Part shown: positions 1 to 11,672 of the stretch, piece by piece | Numbering within the stretch: the stretch's first letter is position 1 | How the letters are laid out: the number at the start of each line of letters is the position of its first letter | Assembly (NCBI GenBank): GCA_963854835.1 | Contig: OY978525.1 | Location: forward strand, 22,148,253 to 22,212,252 | Direction: 5' to 3' | Length of the DNA stretch: 64,000 bases | From: Megamerina dolium | Lineage: Eukaryota > Arthropoda > Insecta > Diptera > Megamerinidae | Made by a program: the position numbers and the translations under genes | Notes under the pieces: generated by a model | Seen by the model: the letters and a program-made list of their open reading frames with translations, nothing else | Databases searched by the model: none | What the model was told of the DNA's origin: nothing

Positions 1-1364
1 TTACTGATGAGTAGCAGCGCAAATTCTCACCCACGATCCGCTAAACTACGATATTGCTTAGATGTGCTCATATACCTAATAAACATTAAAAAACAACCCA
101 ATGCTAAAGGATACTAGGCAAATTATCAATTTTTTTTTTTACCTGCGGATTGACAAAAGGTTGACGAGACAAAAAATATATTCGCAGTGAACACAATACA
201 TAAACAATAGTATAGTTTCATACCGTTAACAAATTTTCGTTCGAAAATTTGTCCATTATCAGCACATTTCCTTAAACTAAAATAAACTTACCACTTTCAA
301 ATGTTTCAAATATTTAATTTAATATTTCGATATTAAAAACTTTCCTTTAATGCACAAAAATTTGCATTAATTATTCTATCATATGAGTAAAGTAAAGTAA
401 GAGAATGTACAAATGAATAGAGGAGGTTGGTTGGTAAGTAATACTGAAAGAAAAAAGGAAAAAAGCAGTGTATAGAGCCAGAAAAAATTTTATATTTTTG
501 TAGCGTCCCCATTAATAATAGAATAAAAAGAAGTCTTGAAAGAAATAGAAATGGATTTAACGAAAGGAATGAAAAACGAACTAATTTTTATGATCGTTGC
601 TCATTTTCTTCTTGTACCAATCGCCCAATAAACAAATCAATAATTTAGTAAATTTTTATCATGCAAATAGAGAACAGATTTATAGATCTAATATCGCTAA
701 ATTAACTACTTTCAATGGAGTTATTTTTGTAAATAACGAACTCGAAAAATGTTGGTGCATTAATTTATGAAATTTTTTTAACACCATCAAATCAAAAACT
801 ATATTGATTTAACAAATTGTCCAGAAAAAAATTTTTTTGTAGAACAGATAGTTGCATGCATTAAGACCAAATGAATTAATGCCGAAAATTGATTGCTATA
901 ATTTGTCTAGTAGATTTTCGTCATTGCTGCAAAATAATAATGATATTATGAGAAACTTGAGGAATTAGACTTTTGCGAAATTTTTTGCAAGTGATGGCGA
1001 AAGAGTAGAACGTCATATTTGGCAAAGTAGCAACCATTTTCAAGTTGGAAATGGACTGTATATATTAATATATAGATTTATAATAGTGATTTATAATAGA
1101 GCCTGTTTATTTAATATTTAATGTTCATGCCAAATTCTCTGGAAAATATATTTTCATTAGATATAGGCTTTGAATCAGCGACCTAAAATTACACTTCTTA
1201 TACCATTCTTTATTCATATATATAGTTATTCATATAAATACCTCACCATAATAATATCTATATTGATAATATCATATTATACTTCACCACAATGAGGTTA
1301 GCATTAATAATATTAGGTGTAGTAAAAGAAAATCCACTACTCTTCCAATAGATGGCTTTAGTAA
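1..1364. other. AT-rich DNA, no gene recognised
   Basis: All frames are broken by frequent stops and I recognise no protein motif, RNA gene or terminal repeat. Homopolymer A and T runs are common. It abuts the 3'-deleted end of an RTE copy. Confidence 0.6.
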
Positions 1365-2930
1365 CACAACGGGAGTTATGCAGTGCCATTCTACAAAGTC
1401 GAATGAGCTTTGCAGGAATACCGAACTCAGACATTGTTTCGTAGAGGTAATCCCTTACCGGACTGTCGAAAGCAAATAGGTGGTGTGTGTCGATCTGTTT
1501 TCTTGGGTCTTCTCCAGGATTTGGCGTAGTATGAAAATCTGGTCGATGGTGGATTTACCAGGTCTGAAGCCACACTGATACGGTCCAATCAAGTTGCTGA
1601 GCATAGGCTTCAACCTTTCACACAGTACGCTCGATAGAATCTTGTATGCGATGCTCAAGAGACTTATTCCACGGTAGTTGGCGCAAATTGTGGGGTCTCC
1701 TTTTTATGTACAGGACAGAGAACACTGAGCCTCCAATCATCAGGCATGCTTTCATCCGACCATATTCTGCTTATGAGCTGGTGCATGCAAGTAAGCAGCT
1801 CATAACCTCCGGTCTTAAACAACTCGGCAGGCAGGCCATCAGCACCTGCAGCTTTGTTGCTCTTCAGCCTTGACATGGCCGTTTCAACCTCGTCATAGTC
1901 GGGTGGTGGAACATCAACACCATCATCTGTAATCGGGGTTATCGGACAATCTTCTCCACTGGCGGAATTGTTCGTAGCATCGCCATTCAGTAACGTGGAG
2001 AAGTGTTCCCTCCATAGGCTCAGTACACTCTGGACATCTGTAACCAGATTTCCATTTCCATCACGACAAGAAGAGGCTCCGGGATTTAAACCTCCACTCA
2101 GGCGCTTGATATTTTCGACAAATTTTCGAGTTCTTTCGAAGGAGCTTCTTCGAGGCGCTGAAAGAAGCTCTCCCTGGTCACTTTGTCCTTCTCATCCGTC
2201 GGAGCGTAGGCACATATAAGGCTGATGTTAAAGAATTTTGCCTTGATGCGGATTGTGGCCAGCCGTTCGTTCACAGGCGTGAACTGTGAGACAAGATGTC
2301 GTAGTCTCTTGCTGGCCAAAAATCCACATCCTAATTCGTGTCTTTCAGCATGGCAACTGTAGTAGATGTCACAGGACGCTCTTTTGGAGCAGCCCTGTCC
2401 GTCCATCGCTTTTCCTGGAGAGTGGTGATGTCAGTTCTGTATTTTTCGAGGACACCAACCAGCTGGAAAGAGGCACCCTACCTATAAAGGGACCAAAAAT
2501 TCCAGGTGCATATCCGTAAATCGTTGTCCCTTTTTCGTAGCAGGGGTCATCAACAAAAGCGGGAGTCCGTTTCCGAGTCATTTTTACATTATTCACTGGG
2601 GCGGTTGCATGTGGCGGGTCCCAAACCCAACGCACAACCACTCCCGCCACACACTTCAGCCGTCTCCCAGCGGATGCTAGGAGGACGTTGCCCGGTGGTC
2701 GCCAGGTGGAGGACCCCCATTAATAATAATGAAGGCTCCATCACATAGTAAGCAGAGCAAGCTACATGACTACGCCTCATTAACAAATAAAAGTTTTATC
2801 ACATAGCGCTCATATCAAACTACGTGACAGCCAGTGAGTTGACTTGCGATGAGTTCAACAAGGATTGCGCGAGCCCCATCAGGTTGAGGCAGTTAGACAC
2901 GTTATCTTGCGAAAACACCACCAGACCACC
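1365..2930 (-). mobile_element. RTE-clade non-LTR retrotransposon, copy 1 (deleted relic)
   Basis: Closely matches the long RTE copy at 8298-11656. It reaches the family 5' end (reverse complement of the bases near 2930, starting GGTGGTCTGGTGGTG) but stops in the middle of the reverse transcriptase region near 1365, so the whole 3' end is missing. An internal deletion near 2122-2150 joins sequence equivalent to 10066 of the long copy directly to its 10860, removing about 0.8 kb of endonuclease and linker coding. A further 16-bp gap near 1472 and a one-base loss near 1500 break the frame. Recognisable pieces include endonuclease residues (ICAYAPTDEKD) and RT fragments (CGFRPGKSTIDQIF). It cannot encode a working enzyme. 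Keeping a 5' end while losing the 3' end is unusual for an element that integrates 3' end first, so the loss is probably post-insertional. Confidence 0.9.
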
Positions 2931-4880
2931 TTACGCCGCACCCCCTGAAGGATATTTTTCTGCAGCAGGGATTGGTGTAAGTACCCCTAGGGAATGTGAG
3001 CGGGAGTAAGTACGTTCTAGAAAAATGTTGAGGAAAAAGTTATTGGGACTCGTTACCTATGTTACTGTGTAAGATTAAAACCTGGGGTCTAGCATGATAA
3101 ATTTTGGACATGTTTTCATGTTATAACATATAGTATATACATAGTATAACTAGCAAGACTATGCACCGATCTGAACTGTAATAAACTTATAAATTAGCAA
3201 AGAACTCGCAGATTTTTTTAAAGATTTACGACTACGTCATTTTAATGAAAGTTTTACTATGAATTTCATTAAGCTTGCTAAAATATTTTCATTTTATATT
3301 ATCGTAAAGTAGATTTACTTATATATATACTGATACATTATATTATTGAAAATAATGATATATAGTATGTAAATGTTGGTGAACGCGTAATGTAAAAAAG
3401 ACTTTATTATTGTAAATACAAAATTTTTGCAACAACATTATATTGACTTTAATGCATATACATTTGATATTGAATGTCTTAATACATATTTAGAAGATAC
3501 AAATATGTTTCAGTGAGGATATTTTATTCAAAAATTCAAATCAGATTTATCTTCTCATCCATCTCATCTCATCTCATGTTGCGTCACTTGTGTGCTACAT
3601 CGTCATCTCGCCTTAAGGGTGTAGGAATATATATATGTATAAAAATCATATTAAGTTGTTGCCTGTTGGCATCTTGACACATGAGCCAGATAAAATATAA
3701 GTATATTGGTATTCATATTTAACATTTGTAGAGCACATATCGTAGCATTGCACTAGAGGCATAAGACATGAAGTCACAAAGACAGACAGACTGCCAGACT
3801 GGACTAAACACAGTTAGGTAGGTTAGGTAGTTCGTACATATTTTCTTCTGTGCCGCTATTGTTAAGGAATAGTTTTTTAAACTTTTTTCCTTCACTGCCG
3901 TTTCCTCTACGTATAAGTTTCCATATTGTACTTGGGATGTGGTTTGGTTTGATGCCTTTTTCATTTCATAATATTTTAAAATTTTCATTTCTTCAGATTT
4001 CAGAGGTCATGTATTTAATGAAAAACTTGTTGGAAGAGAATAGCGATATATGCGTATGAAATTTTGAAAACATTTTGCAATCATCTTTTATATAATTAAA
4101 GATTAACGATTCAACTATAAAATTAATATGATTCTTTAGTTATAAAAAGTATCTCAACTTTTTTTCATGCTTAATAGAATTCAATTAGATAGTCACGTAA
4201 GCAAACTACCGTTCGATATAAGATTCACATTTGTTTTACAAAGGAAATGTTTTAAAATATTAATTTGGGGAAATTAAATTTCACATTTCCAATTTAGTGA
4301 TTCGCGAAATAACCTTATAGATTTACATTACTTTAATATGATTATATTCGGTGCTAAAACATTACTTAATTTTGTAGTTGTTCAGAGTACCTATCGGAAT
4401 TAATCGCATTATCTCTTTAAGTCCTGCCAGATTGAGAGCATATCCATATAGCACCTATTTTAAATTATTTTTCGCCTAAAATTGTTGTAGGTAATCAATT
4501 TCTCCATTTTGTAAGTGAGCTGTTTAAGAAATGAAATATCGAGTAAATTTCTTTAGATAAAATATTGAGTAGGAAAAATTAGTATTCATAAATTTATATC
4601 ACCGCAGTAGGGACGATTCTTGGACAGATATCGTAAATTTTCAGATGATATTTCTGTCATTATGTACTCAAGCCTCCTTAAGGGCTGGAGATAAGCGGCC
4701 AGTCGATATTTTTGGAGGAAATATTGAAGAGCTTTTGAGGAATAATCATTCAATTATAAGGCATTTTTCAATTCTTATATGTTTTTTTTTTAATTAAATT
4801 CAACTTTTTTCTAGTATTCATATGCCAACTATAATCGAATAATTTTATACAAAACAAAAATTATTATAATTATCAAGTAA
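2931..4880. other. AT-rich DNA, no gene recognised
   Basis: No coding homology seen on either strand. It contains a short CATCT/CATCTC-rich patch near 3555-3580 and a small repeat of GGTTAGGTA at 3812-3830. The flank of RTE copy 1 (2931-3010) is somewhat more GC-rich than its surroundings, but I cannot assign it to a family. Confidence 0.5.
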
Positions 4881-6318
4881 TTTTTTTTTTTTTTTTTTTT
4901 TTTGCGGTGAGGAGGTAACAAAATGGCTGACCCACTGACCCGTAACTATCGTCACAATTACAGAGTGTGTCGTCGCAGACACTAAAAAACTTCCCCCTCC
5001 ATCAAGGACCTTTGAACCTACCCCGGAACCACGATAGTATTACTTCGGGGTAGGGCCCTAGTGAGTCTTTATTAGACTTCAGTCGTTTTGACCTGCGTCC
5101 AGGTCCCGCTTCTTTCTTCTGAGTACGCATTCCGTATACCGCGAAATAGCGTTCCAGTTTTCTTCGCTGTGTAACAGTTTTTCGACCAGGTTTTCAACTG
5201 TCCATAACCCGATTTGCTGCTCCAATACGCTCCTTTCATTACTCCATCTTTCGCAACTGAAGAAAGTATGCTCTACGTCGTCTTCTTCCGCATCATCGTA
5301 TACGCATCTGGCATGCGCTCTCTTCCCCAATCTATGTAAATATTTACAGAAATAGCCATGGCCAGATAACAACTGGGTTAGGTAATAATTAACCTCTCCG
5401 TGTCTTCGCCCAATCCATTCACATATGCTTGGTATAATTTTTATGGTCCATCTGCCATACGTGTCGTTCTCCCATTTCTCTTGCCAGATATTAATTGTCT
5501 GCTCTCTTATTTGCTTTTCAGTTTGTGGTGTATAGCCTCCAGATTTTTTAGTAGGTACAACTTTTTTCGCTCTTCTGCTAGCAGGTCAATTGGTGTTACA
5601 CCCGCTATTGCCAGCACCGCACTATACGACACTGTGCGATAGGCACATGTTATTCGTAGGGCCATAGTCCTTTGTACAGCTGATATAATTTTCCTTCTGC
5701 AACCCGTTTTGAGTGTGTCGGCCCATAGTTCACATCCATATAGTAGGATGGAATGGTTTACCGCCATTAAGACTTTACGCTTGCTAGGCAACGGTCCACC
5801 GATGTTTGCCATCAGTCTGCTTAGTGATGCTCTAACTTTAGCTGCTTTGTTTGTAGCATACTGCAATTGTGCCGTATATGTGAGCTTGGAGTCCAATCTA
5901 ACTCCTAGATATTTAACCACCTTCTGTGTAGTTATTTGTTCGTCGTTTATGTACATATCTACCTCCAAAGGAATTTGACGCCCCGTTATGAGCAGCAGTT
6001 CAGTTTTCTGCGTTGCTAACTGAAGTCCGTGGGAATTTAGCCATTCTTGCGTGCGTATCATCACCTGATTGAGTTTTTGTTGTGCTTCTACTATATTCCT
6101 CGCAGTTATAACAGCTGCTATATCATCTGCAAAGCCCACTAAGAATGTATCGTCTGGCATTTCTATGCGTAGTATTTCATCGTAACTTATATTCCAGAGA
6201 TCTGGACCGAGGATTGAACCTTGGGCTGCACCAGCCGTTATTTTTTTCGTCTTTGGTCCAGCGTTTGTATTGTATGTGAGTACGCGGTCACATAAATAGC
6301 TGCGTATCATTCTATCAA
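4881..6318 (-). mobile_element. R1-clade non-LTR retrotransposon, 5'-truncated
   Basis: The element runs leftwards and ends in a 23-base T run at 4881-4903, read as a poly-A tail on the minus strand. Next comes about 175 bp of 3' UTR, then the C-terminal half of an ORF2-type protein. The 5' boundary lies near 6313-6318, where the coding similarity stops against an (AAT)n microsatellite, so only the 3' part of the RT and the C-terminal region are present. The flanks share a weakly similar TATCAAGTAAT/TATCAAATAAT sequence that might be a TSD, but one mismatch and the simple-sequence context make this uncertain. It does not lie in rDNA, so it is not a site-specific R1 insertion. Confidence 0.85.
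5079..6318 (-). pseudogene. R1-clade ORF2 fragment: RT thumb and C-terminal zinc-finger region
   Basis: Reading the minus strand, the first segment (to 5507) carries RT motifs AAQGSILGPDLWNISYDEIL and VGFADDIAAV (catalytic FADD), then LLITG, KYLGVRLD, and the typical R1-clade stretches SLSRLMANIGGP and ITCAYRTVS...AGVTPIDLLAEERKKLY. A frameshift near 5510 changes frame. The second segment continues as NIWQEKWENDTYGRWT and ends with a Cys/His cluster (CVYDD...DVEHTFFSC) and a stop at 5079. Such proteins copy the element RNA into the nicked target. The EN domain and the first RT motifs are absent, and the frame is broken, so this is a dead fragment. R1-clade assignment rests on recognised motif spelling. 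Confidence 0.85.
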
Positions 6319-6843
6319 ATAATAAAAATAATAATAATAATAATAACATAACAGAACAAGAGGATGTTTAGACCAATAAAAAACACAACATAAATATATA
6401 ACAATAAAAAAGTGCGGACACGTCTTTTTACTTTTACATAATACTTAGATATATATTTCCATGATTAGCATATAAAGAATGTCATACCAATAATAAGGCA
6501 TAGAAAAATATCCCTTTTAAAGTTTTGTTTTCGCTACCAAACATACACATGTATGCAGCCACGCACACATCTCTTGGCACCATTCCGTATTTGTACTGTA
6601 AAACTACTAAATCGAAAGAAGGTTATTTTTCTCAAATTTATCAAGTCACTGAAATCCTTTTATTTCGCTTACAATACGGCACAACAAACTTTCATAAGTA
6701 CATATACTATATTCTTACATATGCCCATACAAATACTTTAAGCATATATTTCTGCTAATAACTTAGTAAAGGTCACTTTTCATATATAACATCTTCTTGA
6801 ATATAATAGCATAGATTTGAAAGTTTTGTATAATATTATATTT
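6319..6843. other. Microsatellite (AAT)n and featureless AT-rich spacer
   Basis: An imperfect AAT/AATAAT run occupies about 6319-6346 at the truncated end of the R1-clade element. The rest, up to the start of the DINE-like element, shows no coding signal. Confidence 0.6.
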
Positions 6844-6979
6844 TTATACCCTGCATAATGCAATATGCAAGGTATATTCATTTCGGTCAGATGTTTGTGT
6901 CCACTTGAAGGAATCTCCGGAGATATAGACATAGATATATATTCGTGATCAGCGACGCTTAAATTTTCAATTTAACGAT

Positions 6980-7014
6980 GTCCGTCCGTCCGTCCGTCCG
7001 TCCGTCTGTCTGTC
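6980..7014 (+). repeat. (GTCY)n microsatellite inside DINE-like copy 1
   Basis: GTCC repeats pass into GTCT repeats. Equivalent tracts lie at about 16590-16628, 26400-26460, 29001-29024 (inverted) and 63533-63575 (inverted), each of different length, always at the same place in the DINE-like elements. Confidence 0.9.
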
Positions 7015-7384
7015 ACCTGGCTGGTTCGCACGATAACTTGAGTAAATATTGATCTATTTCGACGAAATTTGGCACAAGTAACCTATGCTCCAAGGGTACG
7101 GAGGAGATTGATATTGGGCATGATCCGTCAATAGCCTCGCCCACACCAAGCATTCAAAGCGACTAACTTCGGAATTTACAAAATCTTTAACTTGCTATAA
7201 CTCACATAATATACCACTTGGGACAACATATTTGTTACATAGAGTTATATTATATTACTATATAATCTCGCCAAAAGTGGGTGAGCTACGCCTACTTTTA
7301 GCGTAGCTCCCATACAAAATGTCTGTACTTCATTTCAATTGAAACAGCTGTAACTTCTACAATCTTCTGTCTAGAATAACCATA

Positions 7385-8297
7385 ATTGACACTTAGATTA
7401 ATATCGTAGTCGGAGATAATATTGCAGAAAATCAGTGTGCCACGTCCACTCCTTTTTGGGCCTGCCATACAAAGTTACGGAAAATAATAAAATTTTACCG
7501 GTTATAACTTGCAAACTATTCAGCGTAGAATAACGAGATTTAAGGTGTGGATTAGTATTGTACGAGCAACTAGGCTCACAGGAAGTGGGCGCACCACGCC
7601 CACTGGTTATCGTAGCCCCGATACAGATTTTAAATTGAAACACCTGTAACTTCGGCAATCTTCTGTCTAGAATAACCATAATTGACACTTAAATTAATAT
7701 CATAGTCGGAAATAATATGGCACAAAATCAGTGTGCCACGCCCACTCCTTCTTGGGTCTCCCATACAAAGTTGCGGAAATTAAAAAAATTTTACCGGTTA
7801 TAACTTGCAAACTATTCAGCGTAGAATAACGAGATTTAAGGTGTGGATTAGTATTGTACGAGCAACTAGGCTCACAGGAAGTGGGCGCACCACGCCCACT
7901 GGTTATCGTAGCCCCGATACAGATTTTAAATTGAAACAGCCGTAACTTCGGCAATCTTCTGTCTAGAATAACCATACTTGACACTTAAATTAATATCGTA
8001 GTCGGAAATAATATGGCACAAAATCAGTGTGCAACGCCCACTTCTTAATGGGGCTCCAATACAAAGTTGAGGAAATTAAACAAAAATTTTAACCGCCATA
8101 ACTTACAAACTATTCAGCGTAGAATAACCAGATTTAAGGTGTGGATTAGTATTGTAAGAGCAAATATACCCACAAGAAATGGGCCAGCCACGTCCATTGT
8201 TTATAGTGGCTCCCTTAGAGGATGACTGAATTTCTTTTAAATTGAAATAGCTGCAGCTTCTGCAATCTTCTGTCTAGAACAATCATAATTAATACTT
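7385..8297 (+). repeat. ~296-bp tandem repeat array inside DINE-like copy 1
   Basis: The marker ATTGACACTT (or a one-base variant) recurs at 7385, 7681, 7977 and, diverged, at 8288, giving periods of 296, 296 and 311. Each unit carries the same ordered blocks: TCAGTGTGCCACGCCCACT, CCCATACAAAGTTG, ATAACTTGCAAACTATTCAG, TAAGGTGTGGATTAGTATTG, GAGCAACTAGGCTCACAG and ATCTTCTGTCTAGAATAACC. The middle units are nearly identical while the last is more diverged, as expected of unequal exchange in an array. Confidence 0.9.
8282..8297. repeat. Left TSD of RTE copy 2
   Basis: ATCATAATTAATACTT is repeated exactly at 11657-11672 on the other side of the RTE. The pair is a 16-bp target-site duplication and fixes the element boundaries. 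Confidence 0.9.
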
Positions 8298-11200
8298 ACT
8301 TACTTACTTATGTGGCCATAACAACCGAATATCGATTTAGGCCGAAAATAACATGCTTCGCCAGCCATCTCTGTTCTTCGCTAGCTGGCGCCAGTTAGAA
8401 ATTCCAAGCGCCGTCAGGTTCTCCAGTACTTGGTCTTTCCACCTGAGGTTTGGTCTTCCTCTTTTGCGTCGTCCTCCAGCGGGTTCCGAATATAACACCT
8501 TCTTAGCTGGAGCGTGTTCTTCCATTCGCTCGACATGACCTAGCCAGCGCAGCCGCTGGATTTTGATGCGCTTTACTATGTCAATATCGGCATACAGCTC
8601 GTACAGCTCATGGTTGTACCTTATTCGGTACTCGCCACCAACGCAAATAGGTCCAAAGATCTTGCGTAGGACTTTTCTCTCGAAAACTCCAAGTATTCGC
8701 TCATCCGAGGTGGAAATTGTCCAGGCTTCAGCGCCATATGTTAGGACAGGCATGATGAGAGACTTGTAGAGTGTAGTTTTCGTTCTTCGAGAGAGGGCTC
8801 GACTTCTCAATTGCTTACTCAGCCCAAAGTAACACCTGTTAGCAAGAGTTATCCTACGCATGATCTCCAAGCTGACGTCATTACTGCTGTTAATGCTGGT
8901 TCCAAGATAGACAAAGTCCCTTACTACTTCAAAAGCGTAGTTGTCAACAGTGACGTGCTGTCCAAGACGCCGGGACTCTTTGTTTGTTGACACTAGATAC
9001 TTCGTCTTGCCCTCGTTCACCGTGAGACCCATCCGACGCGACTCTCTTTCCAACTCTGAGAATGCTGCACTGACTGCTCGCGTGTTCATGCCGATTATGT
9101 CAATATCGTCGGCATACGCTAACAGCATGACACTTTTGTTGAAGATAGTGCCATTATGTCGTAGATCAGCAGCTCGTATTATTTTCTCCATAATAAGATT
9201 GAAGAAGTCGCACGATAACGAATCACCTTGTCTGAAACCCCGTTCGGTATTAAACGGTGCGGAGAGGTCCTTCCCAATTTTCACTGCACAACGGGAGTTA
9301 TGCAGTGTCATTCTACAAAGTCGAATGAGCTTTGCAGGAATACCGAACTCAGACATTGTTGCGTAGAGGTAATCCCTTACCGGACTGTCGAAAGCGGCTT
9401 TATAATCAACAAATAGGTGGTGTGTGTCGATCTGTTTTTCTTGGGTCTTCTCCAGGATTTGGCGCAGTGTGAAAATCTGGTCAATGGTGGATTTACCAGG
9501 TCTGAAGCCACACTGATAAGGTCCAATCAGGTTGCTGAGCATAGGCTTCAACATTTCACAGAGTACGCTCGATAGAACCTTGTACGCGATGCTCAGGAGA
9601 CTTATTCCACGGTAGTTGGCGCAAATTGTGGGCTCTCCTTTTTTATGTACAGGACAGAGAACACTGAGCCTCCAATCATCAGGCATGCTTTCATCCGACC
9701 ATATTCTGCTTATGAGCTGGTGCATGCGGGTGAGCAGCTCATCGCCTCCGGTCTCAAACAACTCGGCAGGCAGGCCATCAGCACCTGCAGCTTTGTTGTT
9801 CTTCAGCCTTAAAATGGCCGTTTCAACCTCGTCATAGTCGGGTGGTGGAACATCAACACCATCATCTGTAATTGGGGTTATCGGGCATTCTCCTCCACTG
9901 GCGGAATTGTTCGTAGCATCGCCATTCAGTAACGTGGAGAAGTGTTCCCTCCATAGGCTCAGTACACTCTGGACATCCGTAACCAGATTCCCATTTCCAT
10001 CACGACAAGAAGAGGCTCCGGGATTTAAACCTCCACTCAGGCGCTTGATCTTTTCAAAGAATTTTCGAGTCTCATTCTTGTCGGTACACATCTCTATCTC
10101 CTCACACTCGCGTCTTTCCAACTCCCTCTTCTTGTGCCTGAAAAGACGTCTCTCTGCACTCCTTTTCTCTCTATACCGCTCCTTAACAGCTCGCGTTACG
10201 CCTGCACGCAGGGTTTTTCTGTAGGCGGCGTCTTTCTCTGCGGTAGCGTCGCGACACTCCTGATCATACCACTCATTCCTCAGAGGCCGGTAGTAACCGA
10301 TTACCTCCTCGGCAGCAGTAGTCATGGAGTGGGATATATGTGTCCACCGTGCGCATGTATCATCAAGTGGGGGAGTGTTCTGCATAAGCAGATCCGATAG
10401 TCGAGTGGAAAATGCATCTGCTGTCTCTGGTGATTGCAGCTTACTGACGTCGAGCTTTCTCTGTGTGGGACTTCTCTTGTTATTTGCGACACATAAGCGT
10501 GTGCGCACCTTAGCTGCAACAAGGTAGTGATCCGAGTCGATGTTGGCACCACGGATCGATTTCACGTCCATCACACTGGAAGCATGCCTTCCGTCAATCA
10601 ACACATGATCAATTTGCTTTCTTGTACGATGATCTGGAGACAGCCATGTCGCTTTGTGGATATCGAGATGCTGGAATCTGGTACCACCAATTACCATGTT
10701 TCGTGCTGCGGCGAAGTCAATCAGCCTCATTCCGTTATCGGAGGTGTTTTGGTGGAGGCTGAATTTTCCGACAGTTGGACCAAAGGTACCTTCCTTGCCC
10801 ACCCTGGCATTAAAGTCGCAAAGCACGATTTTGATATCGTGGCGGGGGCAGCGGTCATAAGCTTCTTCGAGGCGCTGAAAGAAGCTCTCCTTGGTCACAT
10901 TGTCCTTCTCATCCGTCGGAGCGTGGGCACATATAAGGCTGATGTTGAAAAATTTTGCCTTGATGCGGATTGTGGCCAGCCGTTCGTTCACAGGCGTGAA
11001 CTGCGAGACAAGATGTCGTAGTCTCTTGCTGACCAAAAATCCACATCCTAATTCGTGCCTTTCAGCATGGCAACTGTAGTAGATGTCACAGGACGCTCTT
11101 TTGGAGCAGCCCTGTCCTGTCCATCACATTTCCTGGAGAGCGGTGATGTCAGCTCTGTATTTTTCGAGGACATCAACCAGCTGGATAGAGGCACCCTCCC

Positions 11201-11656
11201 TATAAAGGGATCGGACATTCCAGGTGCATATCCGTAAATCGTGGTCCTTTTTTCGTTTGCGGGGGTCATCAACAAAAACGGTAGTCCTTCTCCGAGGCAT
11301 ATTTGTTTTTTTCATTGGGGGGGTTTTTTATGTGGCGGGTCCCAAACCCAACGCACAACCTCTAACCGAGGAGATTTTCGCCACTCACTTCAGCCGCCTC
11401 CCAGCGGGTGCCAGGAAGACGTTGCCCGGTGGTCGCCACATGGAGGGCCCCCATTAATAATAATGAAAGCGCCATCACAGAGTAAGCAGAGCAAGCTATA
11501 TGACTACCCCTCATTAACAAATAAAGGTATCATCACATAGCGCTCAGATCAAACTACATGACAGCCAGTGAGTTGACTTGCGATGAGTTCAACAAGGATT
11601 GCGCTAGCCCCACCTGGTTGAGGCAGTTAGACACGTTACCTTGCGAAAACACCACC
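8298..11656 (-). mobile_element. RTE-clade non-LTR retrotransposon, copy 2, near full length
   Basis: A 3359-bp element on the minus strand between perfect 16-bp TSDs. The 5' end (near 11656) begins GGTGGTGTTTTCGC, about 8 bp shorter than copies 1 and 3. A ~340-bp 5' leader precedes one long ORF, and the 3' end is a short (AAGT)n tail, not poly-A. A single ORF with apurinic-type endonuclease and reverse transcriptase plus a short-repeat tail is typical of the RTE clade. The element lies in the fourth tandem unit of DINE-like copy 1. Its RT/C-terminal coding agrees with copy 4 (49231-50239) throughout except at the extreme end, which indicates recent activity of the family. Confidence 0.93.
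8337..11315 (-). pseudogene. RTE endonuclease/reverse transcriptase ORF with one nonsense codon
   Basis: The frame opens at ATG 11315-11313 and spans 992 codons to TAA at 8337. It is intact except for TGA at 11126-11124, where copy 3 has CGA (Arg). Endonuclease signatures in order: ICTWNVRSLYREG, TALQEM (catalytic Glu), VLCDFNARVG, ANIDSDHYLVAAKV (terminal SDH). Reverse transcriptase follows: CPVHKKGEPTICANYRGISL, CGFRPGKSTIDQIF, LFVDYKAAFDS (first catalytic Asp), GFRQGDSLSCDFFNL, LLAYADDIDIIG (catalytic YADD about 258 residues before the end) and FVYLGTSI. The C-terminal region has LTYGAEAWTIS, RWLGHVERM and RRKRGRPNLRWKDQV, as in many insect RTE proteins. Such enzymes nick the target and prime cDNA from it. 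The stop codon falls inside the endonuclease domain, so this copy is probably inactive alone. The frame ends 11 codons earlier than in copy 4 owing to TAA in place of AAA at 8337-8339. Confidence 0.92.
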
Positions 11657-11672
11657 ATCATAATTAATACTT
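11657..11672. repeat. Right TSD of RTE copy 2
   Basis: Exact copy of 8282-8297. The DINE-like sequence resumes here in frame with the interrupted unit, confirming a clean insertion. Confidence 0.9.

Noticed and set aside
3812..3830. Telomere-like GGTTAGGTA repeats
   Set aside because: Only two short units and not a true TTAGG array. Flies of this kind also lack TTAGG telomeres as far as is known.
4881..6318. Site-specific R1 insertion marking an rDNA locus
   Set aside because: No 28S rRNA sequence flanks it; many R1-clade families insert elsewhere.
5507..6349. Start of the R1-clade ORF in the Leu-rich stretch near 6349
   Set aside because: Those codons come from the (AAT)n microsatellite; recognisable RT sequence begins only at about 6315.
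7385..8297. CRISPR-like array
   Set aside because: Units of ~296 bp are contiguous with no short repeat-spacer alternation, and the genome is eukaryotic.
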